64,000 bases of DNA, taken from assembly GCA_000769715.1 (NCBI GenBank), contig JROS01000054.1, positions 20,355-84,354 on the forward strand, written 5' to 3'. Positions 46,302 through 54,269 of the stretch are shown here, piece by piece. A program made the translations under genes and the position numbers. The DNA comes from Desulfobulbus sp. Tol-SR. GTDB lineage: Bacteria > Desulfobacterota > Desulfobulbia > Desulfobulbales > Desulfocapsaceae. The notes beneath the pieces were generated by a model. The model was given only the letters and a program-made list of their open reading frames with translations, made no database searches and was not told the DNA's origin. Each line of letters opens with the position of its first letter. The first letter of the stretch is position 1.

Positions 46302-46609
46302 GATGCCTCCTTGGTGCATGGGAACGTTTCGAGCCGACGGGATCGCCGCCGGCTGGGCGGAGCCGGGGGTGCTTCTCCCCGGAGAGTTTGCGAGCCGTCA
46401 ATTTCGCCCTCTCATGAACATAACCACCGTCAACGGGAAAGACGAGCGGGATACACAGGGTGACGCCTTGGAACCAGGCAATCATCTGTATTTGTAGATT
46501 CCCCCTGGTTATGGTAGAGGAAGGGTAGACTGATGTCCCGGCGGATCGGCCTCAAATCGCTCATCCCCCCTGCCCGCTCAGACCAACACAATGACGGTTT
46601 CCCCGTTCT
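46302..46609. other. Intergenic region between ogt and tunR (308 bases)
   Basis: A divergent promoter region. Bases about 46345-46385 are GC-rich and can fold (CCGGGGGTGCTTCTCCCCGG). I compared it by eye with common riboswitch classes, including the molybdenum-cofactor type, and found no convincing match. No gene was seen. Confidence 0.4.
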
Positions 46610-47656
46610 ATGGCCGCGACAGATTCATCCATTCAGGATCATGACCGAACCTGCCTCGACACCCTCCAACTGGAGCGGCTCGAGGGATCATTCCGCACCT
46701 GGTTCGAGACCTCTTCGCGCCGCGAAGTGCGACTCTCCCGGGAGCGTATCTATCTTATTTTCCTGCTCATCCGTTACACCGGAGCCAAGCTCAACGAGGT
46801 CCTGAATCTCAATCCCTACAACGACTTCGACCCGACCCGGCATATCATCCGCTTCTTCAGTGGCGATAAAGGGGAAAAGGCAACCAGTCGCGAGGTCCGG
46901 ATCCCCGAGGCCCTGTCCGAGACGATATCCGCGCTGCTGGCCGATCCCCCGTTTCGCGAGGCGCTCAACCAGTCGCTGGCCATCGACCCCGGCTTTGTCC
47001 GCCGAAAATTCTACGAACGGACCAGGGCCATAGGCCTCCCTCCCCGCCAGGGGGGACCGGAAATGATCCGCAAGGCCCGGGCGGTCGAGCTGCTGCTCGA
47101 CAGAATGCCGCTGCCGGCGGTCCAAGCCTTCCTCGGCCACTCAACCCCCACCCTGACCAGCACCTACATCTCCTTTTCCGAGGAGGAGCTGCAGCAGGCA
47201 ACCCGGTACCACGTCGAACGCGAATTCTCGCGCAAGACCAGCGCCTGCAACGCCTTTTTCGGCAAGATCAGCTCCATCCGCAAGGGTGACATCCAGGCAC
47301 TGGTCGAGATCACCACGGTCAGCGGCATGATCGTCCAGTCGATCATCACCCATGGCAGTCTGGAGAAACTCGATCTGGCGATCGGCCGCTTGGTCAGGGC
47401 CGAGGTCAAGGCCCCATGGGTCGTCCTCGCCCGGGGCGACCAGGAACCGCGCTGTACGGCGGAGAACCGGTTCTGCGGCCGGATCGAACGGATCGGCACC
47501 GGCACGATCAACTCTGAGATCAGCCTGCGCCTCGAGGACGGGACCGAACTCTGCGCCATCGTCGGCAGCGGCAGCAGCGAGCCGCTCGGCCTGCAGGAGG
47601 GCGACCGGGTCTGGGCGATCTTCAGCTGCTATGCCGTCATCCTCCATGTCGACTGA
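46610..47656 (+). CDS. tunR: TunR-type tungstate/molybdate-responsive regulator (integrase-like DNA-binding domain plus two Mop domains)
   Basis: A 348-residue protein. Residues about 20-200 resemble a tyrosine recombinase, with RYTGAKLNEVLNL, PEMIRKARAVELL and LGHSTPTLTSTY. Two Mop/TOBE oxyanion-binding domains follow (about 208-272 and 285-348), shown by NAFFGKISSIRKGDIQALVEI and NRFCGRIERIGTGTINSEISL. The box I arginine is lysine (K60) and the box II histidine is glutamate (E151), so recombination is unlikely although Y186 remains. This architecture is that of TunR, described in sulfate reducers as a regulator of tungsten and molybdenum genes. No transport genes are adjacent. The start ATG lacks an obvious ribosome binding site. 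Confidence 0.82.
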   Translation: MAATDSSIQDHDRTCLDTLQLERLEGSFRTWFETSSRREVRLSRERIYLIFLLIRYTGAKLNEVLNLNPYNDFDPTRHIIRFFSGDKGEKATSREVRIPEALSETISALLADPPFREALNQSLAIDPGFVRRKFYERTRAIGLPPRQGGPEMIRKARAVELLLDRMPLPAVQAFLGHSTPTLTSTYISFSEEELQQATRYHVEREFSRKTSACNAFFGKISSIRKGDIQALVEITTVSGMIVQSIITHGSLEKLDLAIGRLVRAEVKAPWVVLARGDQEPRCTAENRFCGRIERIGTGTINSEISLRLEDGTELCAIVGSGSSEPLGLQEGDRVWAIFSCYAVILHVD

Positions 47657-47691
47657 CGTACCGCCGACCTACCGGTCGGCGGCCTCGGCCA

Positions 47692-49581
47692 TTACCAGAA
47701 CGACTGAGGCAGCGACCGGGTGTACGCCAGCCAGATCGGCGCCGCCGTGCGGCCGCCGGTCTCGTCGGCGCCGAGGCTGTGGTTGTGATCGTAGCCGACC
47801 CAGACCCCGGTCAGCATTGTGTCGTTGAAGCCGATGAACCAGGTGTCGCGGTTGTCGTTCGAGGTCCCGGTCTTGCCGCCGATCGAGCCGCCCAGGACCG
47901 CCACCCGGCGACCGGTACCGCTCCGGACCACCCCTTCCAGCATCTTCCGCATCTTGTAGGCGTTGGCGACCTCCAGCACCTGCCGGATATCGCCGCCGTC
48001 TCCCGGCAGCACCGTGCCGTCGGGCATCTCGATCCGTTCGATGAGGGAGGGCGGCGCAAACCGTCCCTGGCGGGCGAAAGGCATGTAGGCGGCGGTCAAC
48101 TCGAGCAGGGTGAGATCGGCTGAGCCCAGGGCCAGCGACAGGTCCGGCGGCAGATAGGAGGTGATCCCGGCCGCTCGCGCCAGATCGTGCACCCTCCTGG
48201 CCCCCACCGCCTGGAGCAGCCGGACCGCGGCGCTGTTGTACGAGTGGGCCAGGGCCTCGGCCAGGGTGACCGACCCATGGTATTTACCGCCGTAATTCTT
48301 CGGTTGCCAGCGCACCCCGTTGGCTCCGGTGAGCGAGAAGGGGCTGTCATCGATATACGATCCCGGTTCCCAGCCTATTGCCAGGGCCGTCGCATAGACC
48401 AGCGGCTTGAACGACGAGCCGGCCTGCCGTTTCGCCTGGGTGGCCCGGTCGAAGGGTGAGGCGAGGAAGTCCGTCCCCCCCACCAGGGCCCTGACCTTCG
48501 CCGACGAGATCTCGATGCTCGCCAGCGCCGCCTGCGGCGGCGGCGTTTTCGCCCCGCTCTCCTTCACCAGCCGCGCATGGATCTCGCGGGCGCCGTTCTG
48601 TACCGCCACCGTCGCCTCGTGCTGCATCCCGGGATCGAGGGTGGTGTAAATGCGCAGGCCGGCGCGGGTCAGCGGCATCTTCACCTGCTGTGCCACCTTC
48701 TTCTTGACCGCTTCGATAAAGTACCCATTCTCGTCGAGATGCTCGGCCGCTACCGGATTATGATAGGTGATCCGGCTCGTGTAGGCCTCGCGCGCCTGCT
48801 CCGCCGTGATATAGCCGGCGGCGGCCATCCGGTTGAGCACATAGAGCTGCCGCGCCACCGCCCGTTTGGGAAAGCCCAGGGGGGTATAGCGGCTCGGGGC
48901 CTGGGGAAGGCCGGCCAGGACGGCCATCTCGGCCAGCGACAGGTCCGCCGCCCGTTTGCGGAAATAGGCCTGGGAGGCGACCTCGACGCCGAAGGCCCCG
49001 GCGCCGAGATAGATCTGGTTGAGATAGATGTAGAGGATCTCCTCTTTCGACAACCGGGTGTCGATCCGCCAGGCGAGGATGGCCTCCTTGAATTTGCGCA
49101 CATAGGTCTTTTCCGGGGTCAGCAGCAGCGATCGGGCGACCTGCTGGGTGATCGTCGACCCGCCCTGCCCCCTCTCTCCCCGCCGGAGATTGACCACGGC
49201 CGCCCTGACCACCGACACGAAATCGAGACCCGGATGTTCGAAGAAACGGTTGTCCTCAGCGGCGATAAAGGCCTTCAGCAGCAGCTCCGGCATCGCCGAC
49301 AGCGGGATAACCGTCCGGTTTTCCTCAAACACCCTGGCGATCATATTACCGTGGCGGTCATAGATCAGACTGGCCTGGGGCGGTTGATAGTGGGCGACGG
49401 AGCTCAGGTCGGGGATGCGCAGCGCGATGAGGGTGACGAGCAGCGACCCGAAGACGGCGGTGAGGATCAGGGTGACAACCGTGAGAACCACGAAAATGTG
49501 GCGCGCATGGCAGGTGGTTGCGCTCCGCCTGCGGGGGGAGGGCGATCGAGGTTCTTCCGTACTGGGTTTTTCGGGTGACAC
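47692..49581 (-). CDS. Class A penicillin-binding protein 1A type
   Basis: A 629-residue bifunctional peptidoglycan glycosyltransferase/transpeptidase of ordinary size. A basic cytoplasmic tail (1-28) and one membrane helix (29-52) are followed by GT51 with AAEDNRFFEHPGLDF and GGSTITQQVARSLLL. The transpeptidase has SSFK in RQAGSSFKPLVYA, SYN in AHSYNSAAVRLL, and KTG in GGKTGTSNDNRDTW. It is the second class A PBP in the window and lacks the long insertion of the first. It is transcribed divergently from mutL with 100 bases between. Confidence 0.94.
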   Translation of the reverse strand: MSPEKPSTEEPRSPSPRRRSATTCHARHIFVVLTVVTLILTAVFGSLLVTLIALRIPDLSSVAHYQPPQASLIYDRHGNMIARVFEENRTVIPLSAMPELLLKAFIAAEDNRFFEHPGLDFVSVVRAAVVNLRRGERGQGGSTITQQVARSLLLTPEKTYVRKFKEAILAWRIDTRLSKEEILYIYLNQIYLGAGAFGVEVASQAYFRKRAADLSLAEMAVLAGLPQAPSRYTPLGFPKRAVARQLYVLNRMAAAGYITAEQAREAYTSRITYHNPVAAEHLDENGYFIEAVKKKVAQQVKMPLTRAGLRIYTTLDPGMQHEATVAVQNGAREIHARLVKESGAKTPPPQAALASIEISSAKVRALVGGTDFLASPFDRATQAKRQAGSSFKPLVYATALAIGWEPGSYIDDSPFSLTGANGVRWQPKNYGGKYHGSVTLAEALAHSYNSAAVRLLQAVGARRVHDLARAAGITSYLPPDLSLALGSADLTLLELTAAYMPFARQGRFAPPSLIERIEMPDGTVLPGDGGDIRQVLEVANAYKMRKMLEGVVRSGTGRRVAVLGGSIGGKTGTSNDNRDTWFIGFNDTMLTGVWVGYDHNHSLGADETGGRTAAPIWLAYTRSLPQSFW

Positions 49582-49681
49582 TGACAGGAGAGTGATGGTA
49601 GAATTCCTTGCTTGATGGTTCTATCGCTTCGTTCCAATGTAACACGTACCACCCTCGACGCAACAGGAAAGCAATCCCCGC

Positions 49682-51568
49682 ATGGCCAAAATCCATATTC
49701 TTCCCGAACACCTGGCGAACCAGATTGCCGCCGGCGAGGTCATTGAACGGCCGGCCTCGGTGGTCAAGGAACTCGTTGAAAACAGTTTGGATGCCGGCGC
49801 CACCCGGATCGAAATCGAGATCGAGGGCGGCGGCATCCGGCTGATCAGGGTCATCGACAACGGCGAGGGCATGGACGAGGATGACGTCCTGCTCTGCCTC
49901 GAACGTCACGGGACCTCGAAGATCAGGGAGGACCGGGATCTGGCCGCCATCGCCACCCTCGGCTTCCGCGGCGAGGCGATCCCCTCGATCGGTTCGGTGG
50001 CGCGGCTGACCATCACCTCGCGGCCCGTCGGTTCGGATCTCGGCACCGAGGCCGTCGTCGCCTACGGCAAGCTGGTCAAGATCCACGAGATCGGGGCGGC
50101 CCAGGGCACCCGGTTCGAGGTGGCCCACCTGTTCGGCAATACCCCGGCCCGCCGCAAGTTCCTGCGCACCGTCCGCACCGAGCAGGCCCATGTCGAGGAA
50201 GTGGTGAAGAACTACGCCCTCGGCTCGCCCGGGGTCACCATCGTGCTGAGGATCGACGGCCGGGAGATCCTGCATCTCGACCGGACCCTGTCCCTGCAGC
50301 AGCGACTGGTCCGGCTGATGCCCACCGCCGCGCCGTTGCTGCCGATCGGCGATCCCGACGCCACGACCCCGCCGCAACGGGTCTTCGGCTACCTCGCCCT
50401 GCCGGAGGCCACCCTGCCGGCCGCCGCCCGACTGCGGTTGTTCGTCAACGGCCGGGCGGTCCGGGACCGGATGATGACCCATGCCGTCATCGAGGGTCTG
50501 CGCGGTTTTCTGATGAAGGGCAGGAATCCGGCCGGGCTCATTCACCTCATCATCCCGGCCACCGAGGTCGATGTCAACGTCCACCCGGCCAAGCACGAAG
50601 TCCGGTTCCGCAACAGCCGCGATATCCATCTCCTCATCAGTGAGGCGGTCGCCGGGGCGATGGGCGATTACCAGAAAACGGTCCAGGGGCGGATCTTCGG
50701 CCCGAGCCGGACCCGCCAGACCTCTCCGATCCCACTCGACACCCGGCCCGTTCCGGATAGCCCCTCCCGCGTCCCCATCCCGCCGGATGAAGATGATCCT
50801 CCCCGGGGAACGCCTCGCGCCGCGTCGGGCGCCCTCCATGCAGACCGTCAGGTGCCAGCTGTCGAACCATATCGGCCGGCCAACACCGCAGGGCGAGGGG
50901 TCGCCGCCGCTGAACCTGAACCGGCAACCGCTCCGGATGCCGACGCCCGGTTGCCACGCCAGGCCACCCTCGCCGTCCCGGAACGGCAGCATCATGGGTT
51001 GCAGGTCATCGGTCAGCTCGACGACCTCTATATCCTCTGCCGGAATGACGAGGGACTGGTACTGATCGACCAGCACGCCGCCCACGAGCGCCTGCTCTTT
51101 GAAGACCTGCGCCGCCAGTACACCGGCGACCGGATCGCCAGCCAGAGCCTGCTCTTCCCGCTGACGACCGAGTTGTCGCTGTTCCAGGCCCGCCTGGTCG
51201 ACCAGCATCTCATTGAACTGCAGCGGATGGGCTTCGCCCTCCGGCACTTCGGCGGCAACGCCTATGTCATCTCCGGGGTGCCGGCGCTGGCCGGGCAATG
51301 CCCGCCGCAGGAACTGCTGCTCGATATGCTCGAACAGTTCGGCAGCGAGAGCGGCCAGGGCGAGCGGGAGAACCGGATCGATCGGATTCTCGCCACGATG
51401 GCCTGCCGGGCGGCCGTCAAGGCCGGGGCAAGACTCTCGACCAGGGAGATCGAGGCCCTGCTCGACCGGATGGCCCGGGCCGACCTCTTCAGCCACTGCC
51501 CCCACGGGCGGCCGGTGTGGAAGACCATCGGCAGAATGGAGATACGAAAATGGTTTCACCGGGCATAA
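49682..51568 (+). CDS. mutL: DNA mismatch repair protein MutL
   Basis: A 628-residue mismatch-repair ATPase. The N-terminal GHKL motifs are complete: IERPASVVKELVENSLDAGA, VIDNGEGM, and GFRGEAIPSIGSVARL. A Pro-rich linker covers about residues 350-440. The C-terminal dimerisation domain contains DQHAAHERLLFE, which fits the DQHA-x2-E-x4-E endonuclease motif, so this should be a nicking MutL like those of bacteria without MutH. The downstream lipoprotein gene starts inside its last codons (overlap 19 bases). No mutS is in the window. Confidence 0.95.
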   Translation: MAKIHILPEHLANQIAAGEVIERPASVVKELVENSLDAGATRIEIEIEGGGIRLIRVIDNGEGMDEDDVLLCLERHGTSKIREDRDLAAIATLGFRGEAIPSIGSVARLTITSRPVGSDLGTEAVVAYGKLVKIHEIGAAQGTRFEVAHLFGNTPARRKFLRTVRTEQAHVEEVVKNYALGSPGVTIVLRIDGREILHLDRTLSLQQRLVRLMPTAAPLLPIGDPDATTPPQRVFGYLALPEATLPAAARLRLFVNGRAVRDRMMTHAVIEGLRGFLMKGRNPAGLIHLIIPATEVDVNVHPAKHEVRFRNSRDIHLLISEAVAGAMGDYQKTVQGRIFGPSRTRQTSPIPLDTRPVPDSPSRVPIPPDEDDPPRGTPRAASGALHADRQVPAVEPYRPANTAGRGVAAAEPEPATAPDADARLPRQATLAVPERQHHGLQVIGQLDDLYILCRNDEGLVLIDQHAAHERLLFEDLRRQYTGDRIASQSLLFPLTTELSLFQARLVDQHLIELQRMGFALRHFGGNAYVISGVPALAGQCPPQELLLDMLEQFGSESGQGERENRIDRILATMACRAAVKAGARLSTREIEALLDRMARADLFSHCPHGRPVWKTIGRMEIRKWFHRA

Positions 51569-52140
51569 ATGTCGGTAGCCGGGGATGGGCGGCCGGTCGC
51601 AGGATGGTCGCTCCCCTCGCCCTCCTGCTCCTCGTCTCGTCTTCCCTGCTGCTCGGCGGCTGCGCCACGACCCGGGTCGGACGGATGATGGAGACCACCG
51701 CCTACTGCGGCTGCGGTGCCTGCTGCAGTTGGGAGCGCGGCAGCGCCGGCTGGCTCTATCTCGATTTCTGGAACAAATACGTCAGCCGCGGCGCCGCCGC
51801 CGGCAGACCGTACAGCGGCAGGACCGCCAGCGGCACCTGGCCTGAAGAACCCGAAGAAGGGCTCTTTTCGATGGACAGCCTGCAACGGCCGTGGATGATC
51901 CCGGTCCGTACCATCCTCTTCCCCTGGTACCTGCTGCCGGCGGATGGCACCATCGCCGCCGATACCCGCCATTATCCGTTCGGCACCAGGATGTATGTGC
52001 CGGGATATGGCTGGGGCCGGGTCGAGGATCGCGGCGGCGCCATCAAGGGGCCGGACCGCATCGATCTCTACTTTGATTCCCATCGGGATGCGCTCTACTG
52101 GGGCCGACGGAAGGTGCCGGTCCAGATCGAATACCGTTGA
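51550..52140 (+). CDS. 3D-domain lipoprotein
   Basis: A 196-residue predicted lipoprotein. Arginines near residue 18 and a hydrophobic run end in LLLGGC, the lipobox. A cysteine-rich segment [12 protein letters not shown] follows. The C-terminal 3D domain has [19 protein letters not shown] and [12 protein letters not shown], whose three aspartates name the domain. The 3D fold is related to the MltA double-psi barrel and is found in wall-cleaving enzymes such as resuscitation factors. Catalysis here is unproven. ATG 51550 overlaps mutL and has GGAG at good spacing; ATG 51604 is an alternative. It sits between mutL and trmFO without an evident link. Confidence 0.83.
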   Translation: MVSPGINVGSRGWAAGRRMVAPLALLLLVSSSLLLGGCATTRVGRMMETTAYCGCGACCSWERGSAGWLYLDFWNKYVSRGAAAGRPYSGRTASGTWPEEPEEGLFSMDSLQRPWMIPVRTILFPWYLLPADGTIAADTRHYPFGTRMYVPGYGWGRVEDRGGAIKGPDRIDLYFDSHRDALYWGRRKVPVQIEYR

Positions 52141-52217
52141 TCCCGACCCTGCCAGCCGCAGCTTCGTTTCCTGAATCAATCTTCCCTTCCCCATGTGCAC
52201 CTGAGGGCGACAGCATC

Positions 52218-53546
52218 ATGACCAACCAAGGCCCCATCACGATCATCGGCGGCGGTCTCGCCGGTTGCGAGGCTGCCTGGCAGGCCGCCACCCGCGGCTG
52301 CCGCGTCACCCTGTACGAAATGAAGCCGCAGCGCTTCAGCCCGGCCCACAACTCCCCGCTGCTGGCGGAACTGGTCTGCAGCAACTCCCTGCGGGCCAGC
52401 GATATCGAATCGGCCGTCGGCCTGCTGAAGCAGGAGATGCGCCTGCTCGACTCACTGATCATGCGGGCCGCCGCCGCCACCGAGGTCCCTGCCGGCAGGG
52501 CGCTGGCGGTCGACCGCGAGCATTTCGCCCGCTATATCACCGAGACGATGGAACGGCACCCGTTGGTCACTGTGCGCCGCCGGGAGGTCGAGGAATTGCC
52601 GTCCCCGGAGCAGGGGCCGACGATCGTGGCCACCGGCCCGCTCACCTCCGAGGCGCTGAGCTCGGCGATCGCCGCAGTCACCGGGGAAGAACGGCTCTCC
52701 TTCTACGATGCCATCGCCCCGATTGTCATTGCCGACAGCCTCGATCTTGGTGTCGTCTACCGGAAATCGCGCTATGACGACGGTCCCGGTGATTACTTCA
52801 ACTGCCCGATGGACCGCGACCAGTACCGGCGCTTCATCGATGAACTGGCCCGGGCGGAGTATGTGCCGTTGCGGCCGTTCGAGGAACCGAAATACTTCGA
52901 GGGCTGCCTGCCGATCGAGGTGCTGTGTTCCCGGGGCGAGGATACCCTGCGCTTCGGACCGATGAAACCGGTCGGTCTGGCCGACCCGCGGACGGGACGT
53001 GAGCCCTATGCCGTCGTCCAGTTGCGCCAGGAGAACCGGGAAGGCACGACCTGCAACATGGTCGGATTCCAGACCAAGCTGACCTATAGGGAACAGCAGC
53101 GGATCTTCCGCCTCATCCCCGGCATGGAGCGGGCCGAGTTCGCCCGTCTGGGTTCGATCCACCGCAACACCTTCATCTGCGCCCCGCTGCTGCTGCAGCC
53201 GACCCTGCAGCTCAAGGCCCGGCCGGACCTGCTGTTTGCCGGCCAGCTTTCCGGGGTCGAAGGCTACGTCGAATCCGCCGCCATGGGTCTTGTGGCCGGC
53301 ATCAACGCGGCGCGCCTGGCGGCCGGGACAACGATCCCGCCGCCGCCGCCGGAGACCGCCCTCGGCGCCTTGATCCGCCACCTGACCACCGGCGACCCGA
53401 AACATTTTCAGCCGTCAAACGTCAATTTCGGCCTGTTCCCGGCCTGGGAGAAAAAGCCCCCGAAGCGGCTGCGGGGGCGGCTGCGGGCGGAAATCGCCGT
53501 CGCCGCGCTGCAGCGATGGCGGTACAACCTTGCGGAAAACGGGTAA
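52218..53546 (+). CDS. trmFO: Methylenetetrahydrofolate-tRNA-(uracil-5-)-methyltransferase
   Basis: A 442-residue folate- and FAD-dependent enzyme that makes m5U54 in tRNA. The FAD-binding start [18 protein letters not shown] is followed by [25 protein letters not shown] with the conserved cysteine, and [38 protein letters not shown] is seen in the C-terminal half. Length and N-terminus fit ATG 52218; the frame open to 52137 adds 27 residues with no family counterpart. The gene is the third of a mutL run. Confidence 0.95.
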   Translation: MTNQGPITIIGGGLAGCEAAWQAATRGCRVTLYEMKPQRFSPAHNSPLLAELVCSNSLRASDIESAVGLLKQEMRLLDSLIMRAAAATEVPAGRALAVDREHFARYITETMERHPLVTVRRREVEELPSPEQGPTIVATGPLTSEALSSAIAAVTGEERLSFYDAIAPIVIADSLDLGVVYRKSRYDDGPGDYFNCPMDRDQYRRFIDELARAEYVPLRPFEEPKYFEGCLPIEVLCSRGEDTLRFGPMKPVGLADPRTGREPYAVVQLRQENREGTTCNMVGFQTKLTYREQQRIFRLIPGMERAEFARLGSIHRNTFICAPLLLQPTLQLKARPDLLFAGQLSGVEGYVESAAMGLVAGINAARLAAGTTIPPPPPETALGALIRHLTTGDPKHFQPSNVNFGLFPAWEKKPPKRLRGRLRAEIAVAALQRWRYNLAENG

Positions 53547-53568
53547 AGCGGGAAAGGAACAAACACAG

Positions 53569-53600
53569 AACCCGCCTGCGGTCTGATCAGCAGACGGGTT
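53569..53600 (+). terminator. Stem-loop downstream of trmFO
   Basis: AACCCGCCTGC (53569-53579) pairs with GCAGACGGGTT (53590-53600), one mismatch, 10-base loop. It lacks a long T-run and could serve both converging genes. Confidence 0.55.
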
Positions 53601-53663
53601 GAAGGTGAGGTCGCCGGCCGGGGAATATATCCGACCCGACTTCAGCGGAGAGGGGCCGAACGA

Positions 53664-54077
53664 TCAATACGGCTCGCAGCCGCCCCGACAGTCTCGGTTG
53701 ATGTAACCGGGAGGACAAGGCTGATCGTAGCTGTAGTCCCAGCCACGGCAGCCGTCATCACCACCACGGCGTCTGCCGCGGTCACCCCGGCGGTAGTCGT
53801 CGTCACCCCGGCGCCGGTCGTCATAGCACTGACGCGCCCCCTGGCAGGTCCGGTATCTCCCGCCCGAGGCGTCGTCGCAGAGGGTTTCATAGCGCTGCCC
53901 GGGCAGGCAGACCCCCGCGTTGGTGTTCAGCCCCATTGCGGCACAAACCCCTCCTGATCCAGGTTGGTAACCCGGCAACACCTTCCAGCCGCCGCTACAG
54001 TCGGCGGCTCCGGCGGCAGTGGCGAAAAACACGCCGCACACAGCCAGCAGCAACAACGAGATTCGTGTCTTGTTCAT
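53664..54077 (-). CDS. Small secreted Cys-rich protein with an Arg/Asp repeat, unknown
   Basis: A 137-residue exported protein. The signal peptide MNKTRISLLLLAVCGVFFATAAGA is followed by a region with six cysteines (about 27-85, with CSGGWKVLPGYQPG and CLPGQRYETLC). A strongly charged low-complexity block of alternating Arg and Asp (DDRRRGDDDYRRGDRGRRRG) comes next, then a C-terminal cysteine region with CPPGYINRDC. ATG 54077 is preferred because it starts the signal peptide. The gene lies downstream of the primase-helicase-like gene on the same strand, 192 bases away. I do not recognise the family; a disulfide-bonded periplasmic or outer-surface protein is the most that can be said. Confidence 0.72.
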   Translation of the reverse strand: MNKTRISLLLLAVCGVFFATAAGAADCSGGWKVLPGYQPGSGGVCAAMGLNTNAGVCLPGQRYETLCDDASGGRYRTCQGARQCYDDRRRGDDDYRRGDRGRRRGGDDGCRGWDYSYDQPCPPGYINRDCRGGCEPY

Positions 54078-54269
54078 TTGAGTCTCCATCTACAGTTCGT
54101 ATGAAGGCCAATCTCCGTAGTACTGCACAGGATCATTCTCTTCTATTTTATTGTCGTGGTCAATTGAAAAGACTCGCCGCCCGCGACAGTCGAAGTATCC
54201 GGGATAGCACGGCAATGACCGGTCATTGGAGGTTTTCGGCAACAGTCGGGAAGCCGGCGGCAGGCAATG

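Noticed and set aside
46320-46500. Possible riboswitch between ogt and tunR
   Set aside because: GC-rich folding potential only. Conserved cores of the common classes could not be matched by eye.
46610-47656. Integrase taken as a sign of a mobile element
   Set aside because: Key catalytic residues are replaced and Mop domains are fused. There are no attachment-site repeats or cargo, so it is a regulator.
48345-48360. Another CGATATACGAT-like box
   Set aside because: It lies inside the coding region of a PBP, so it is probably coincidental.
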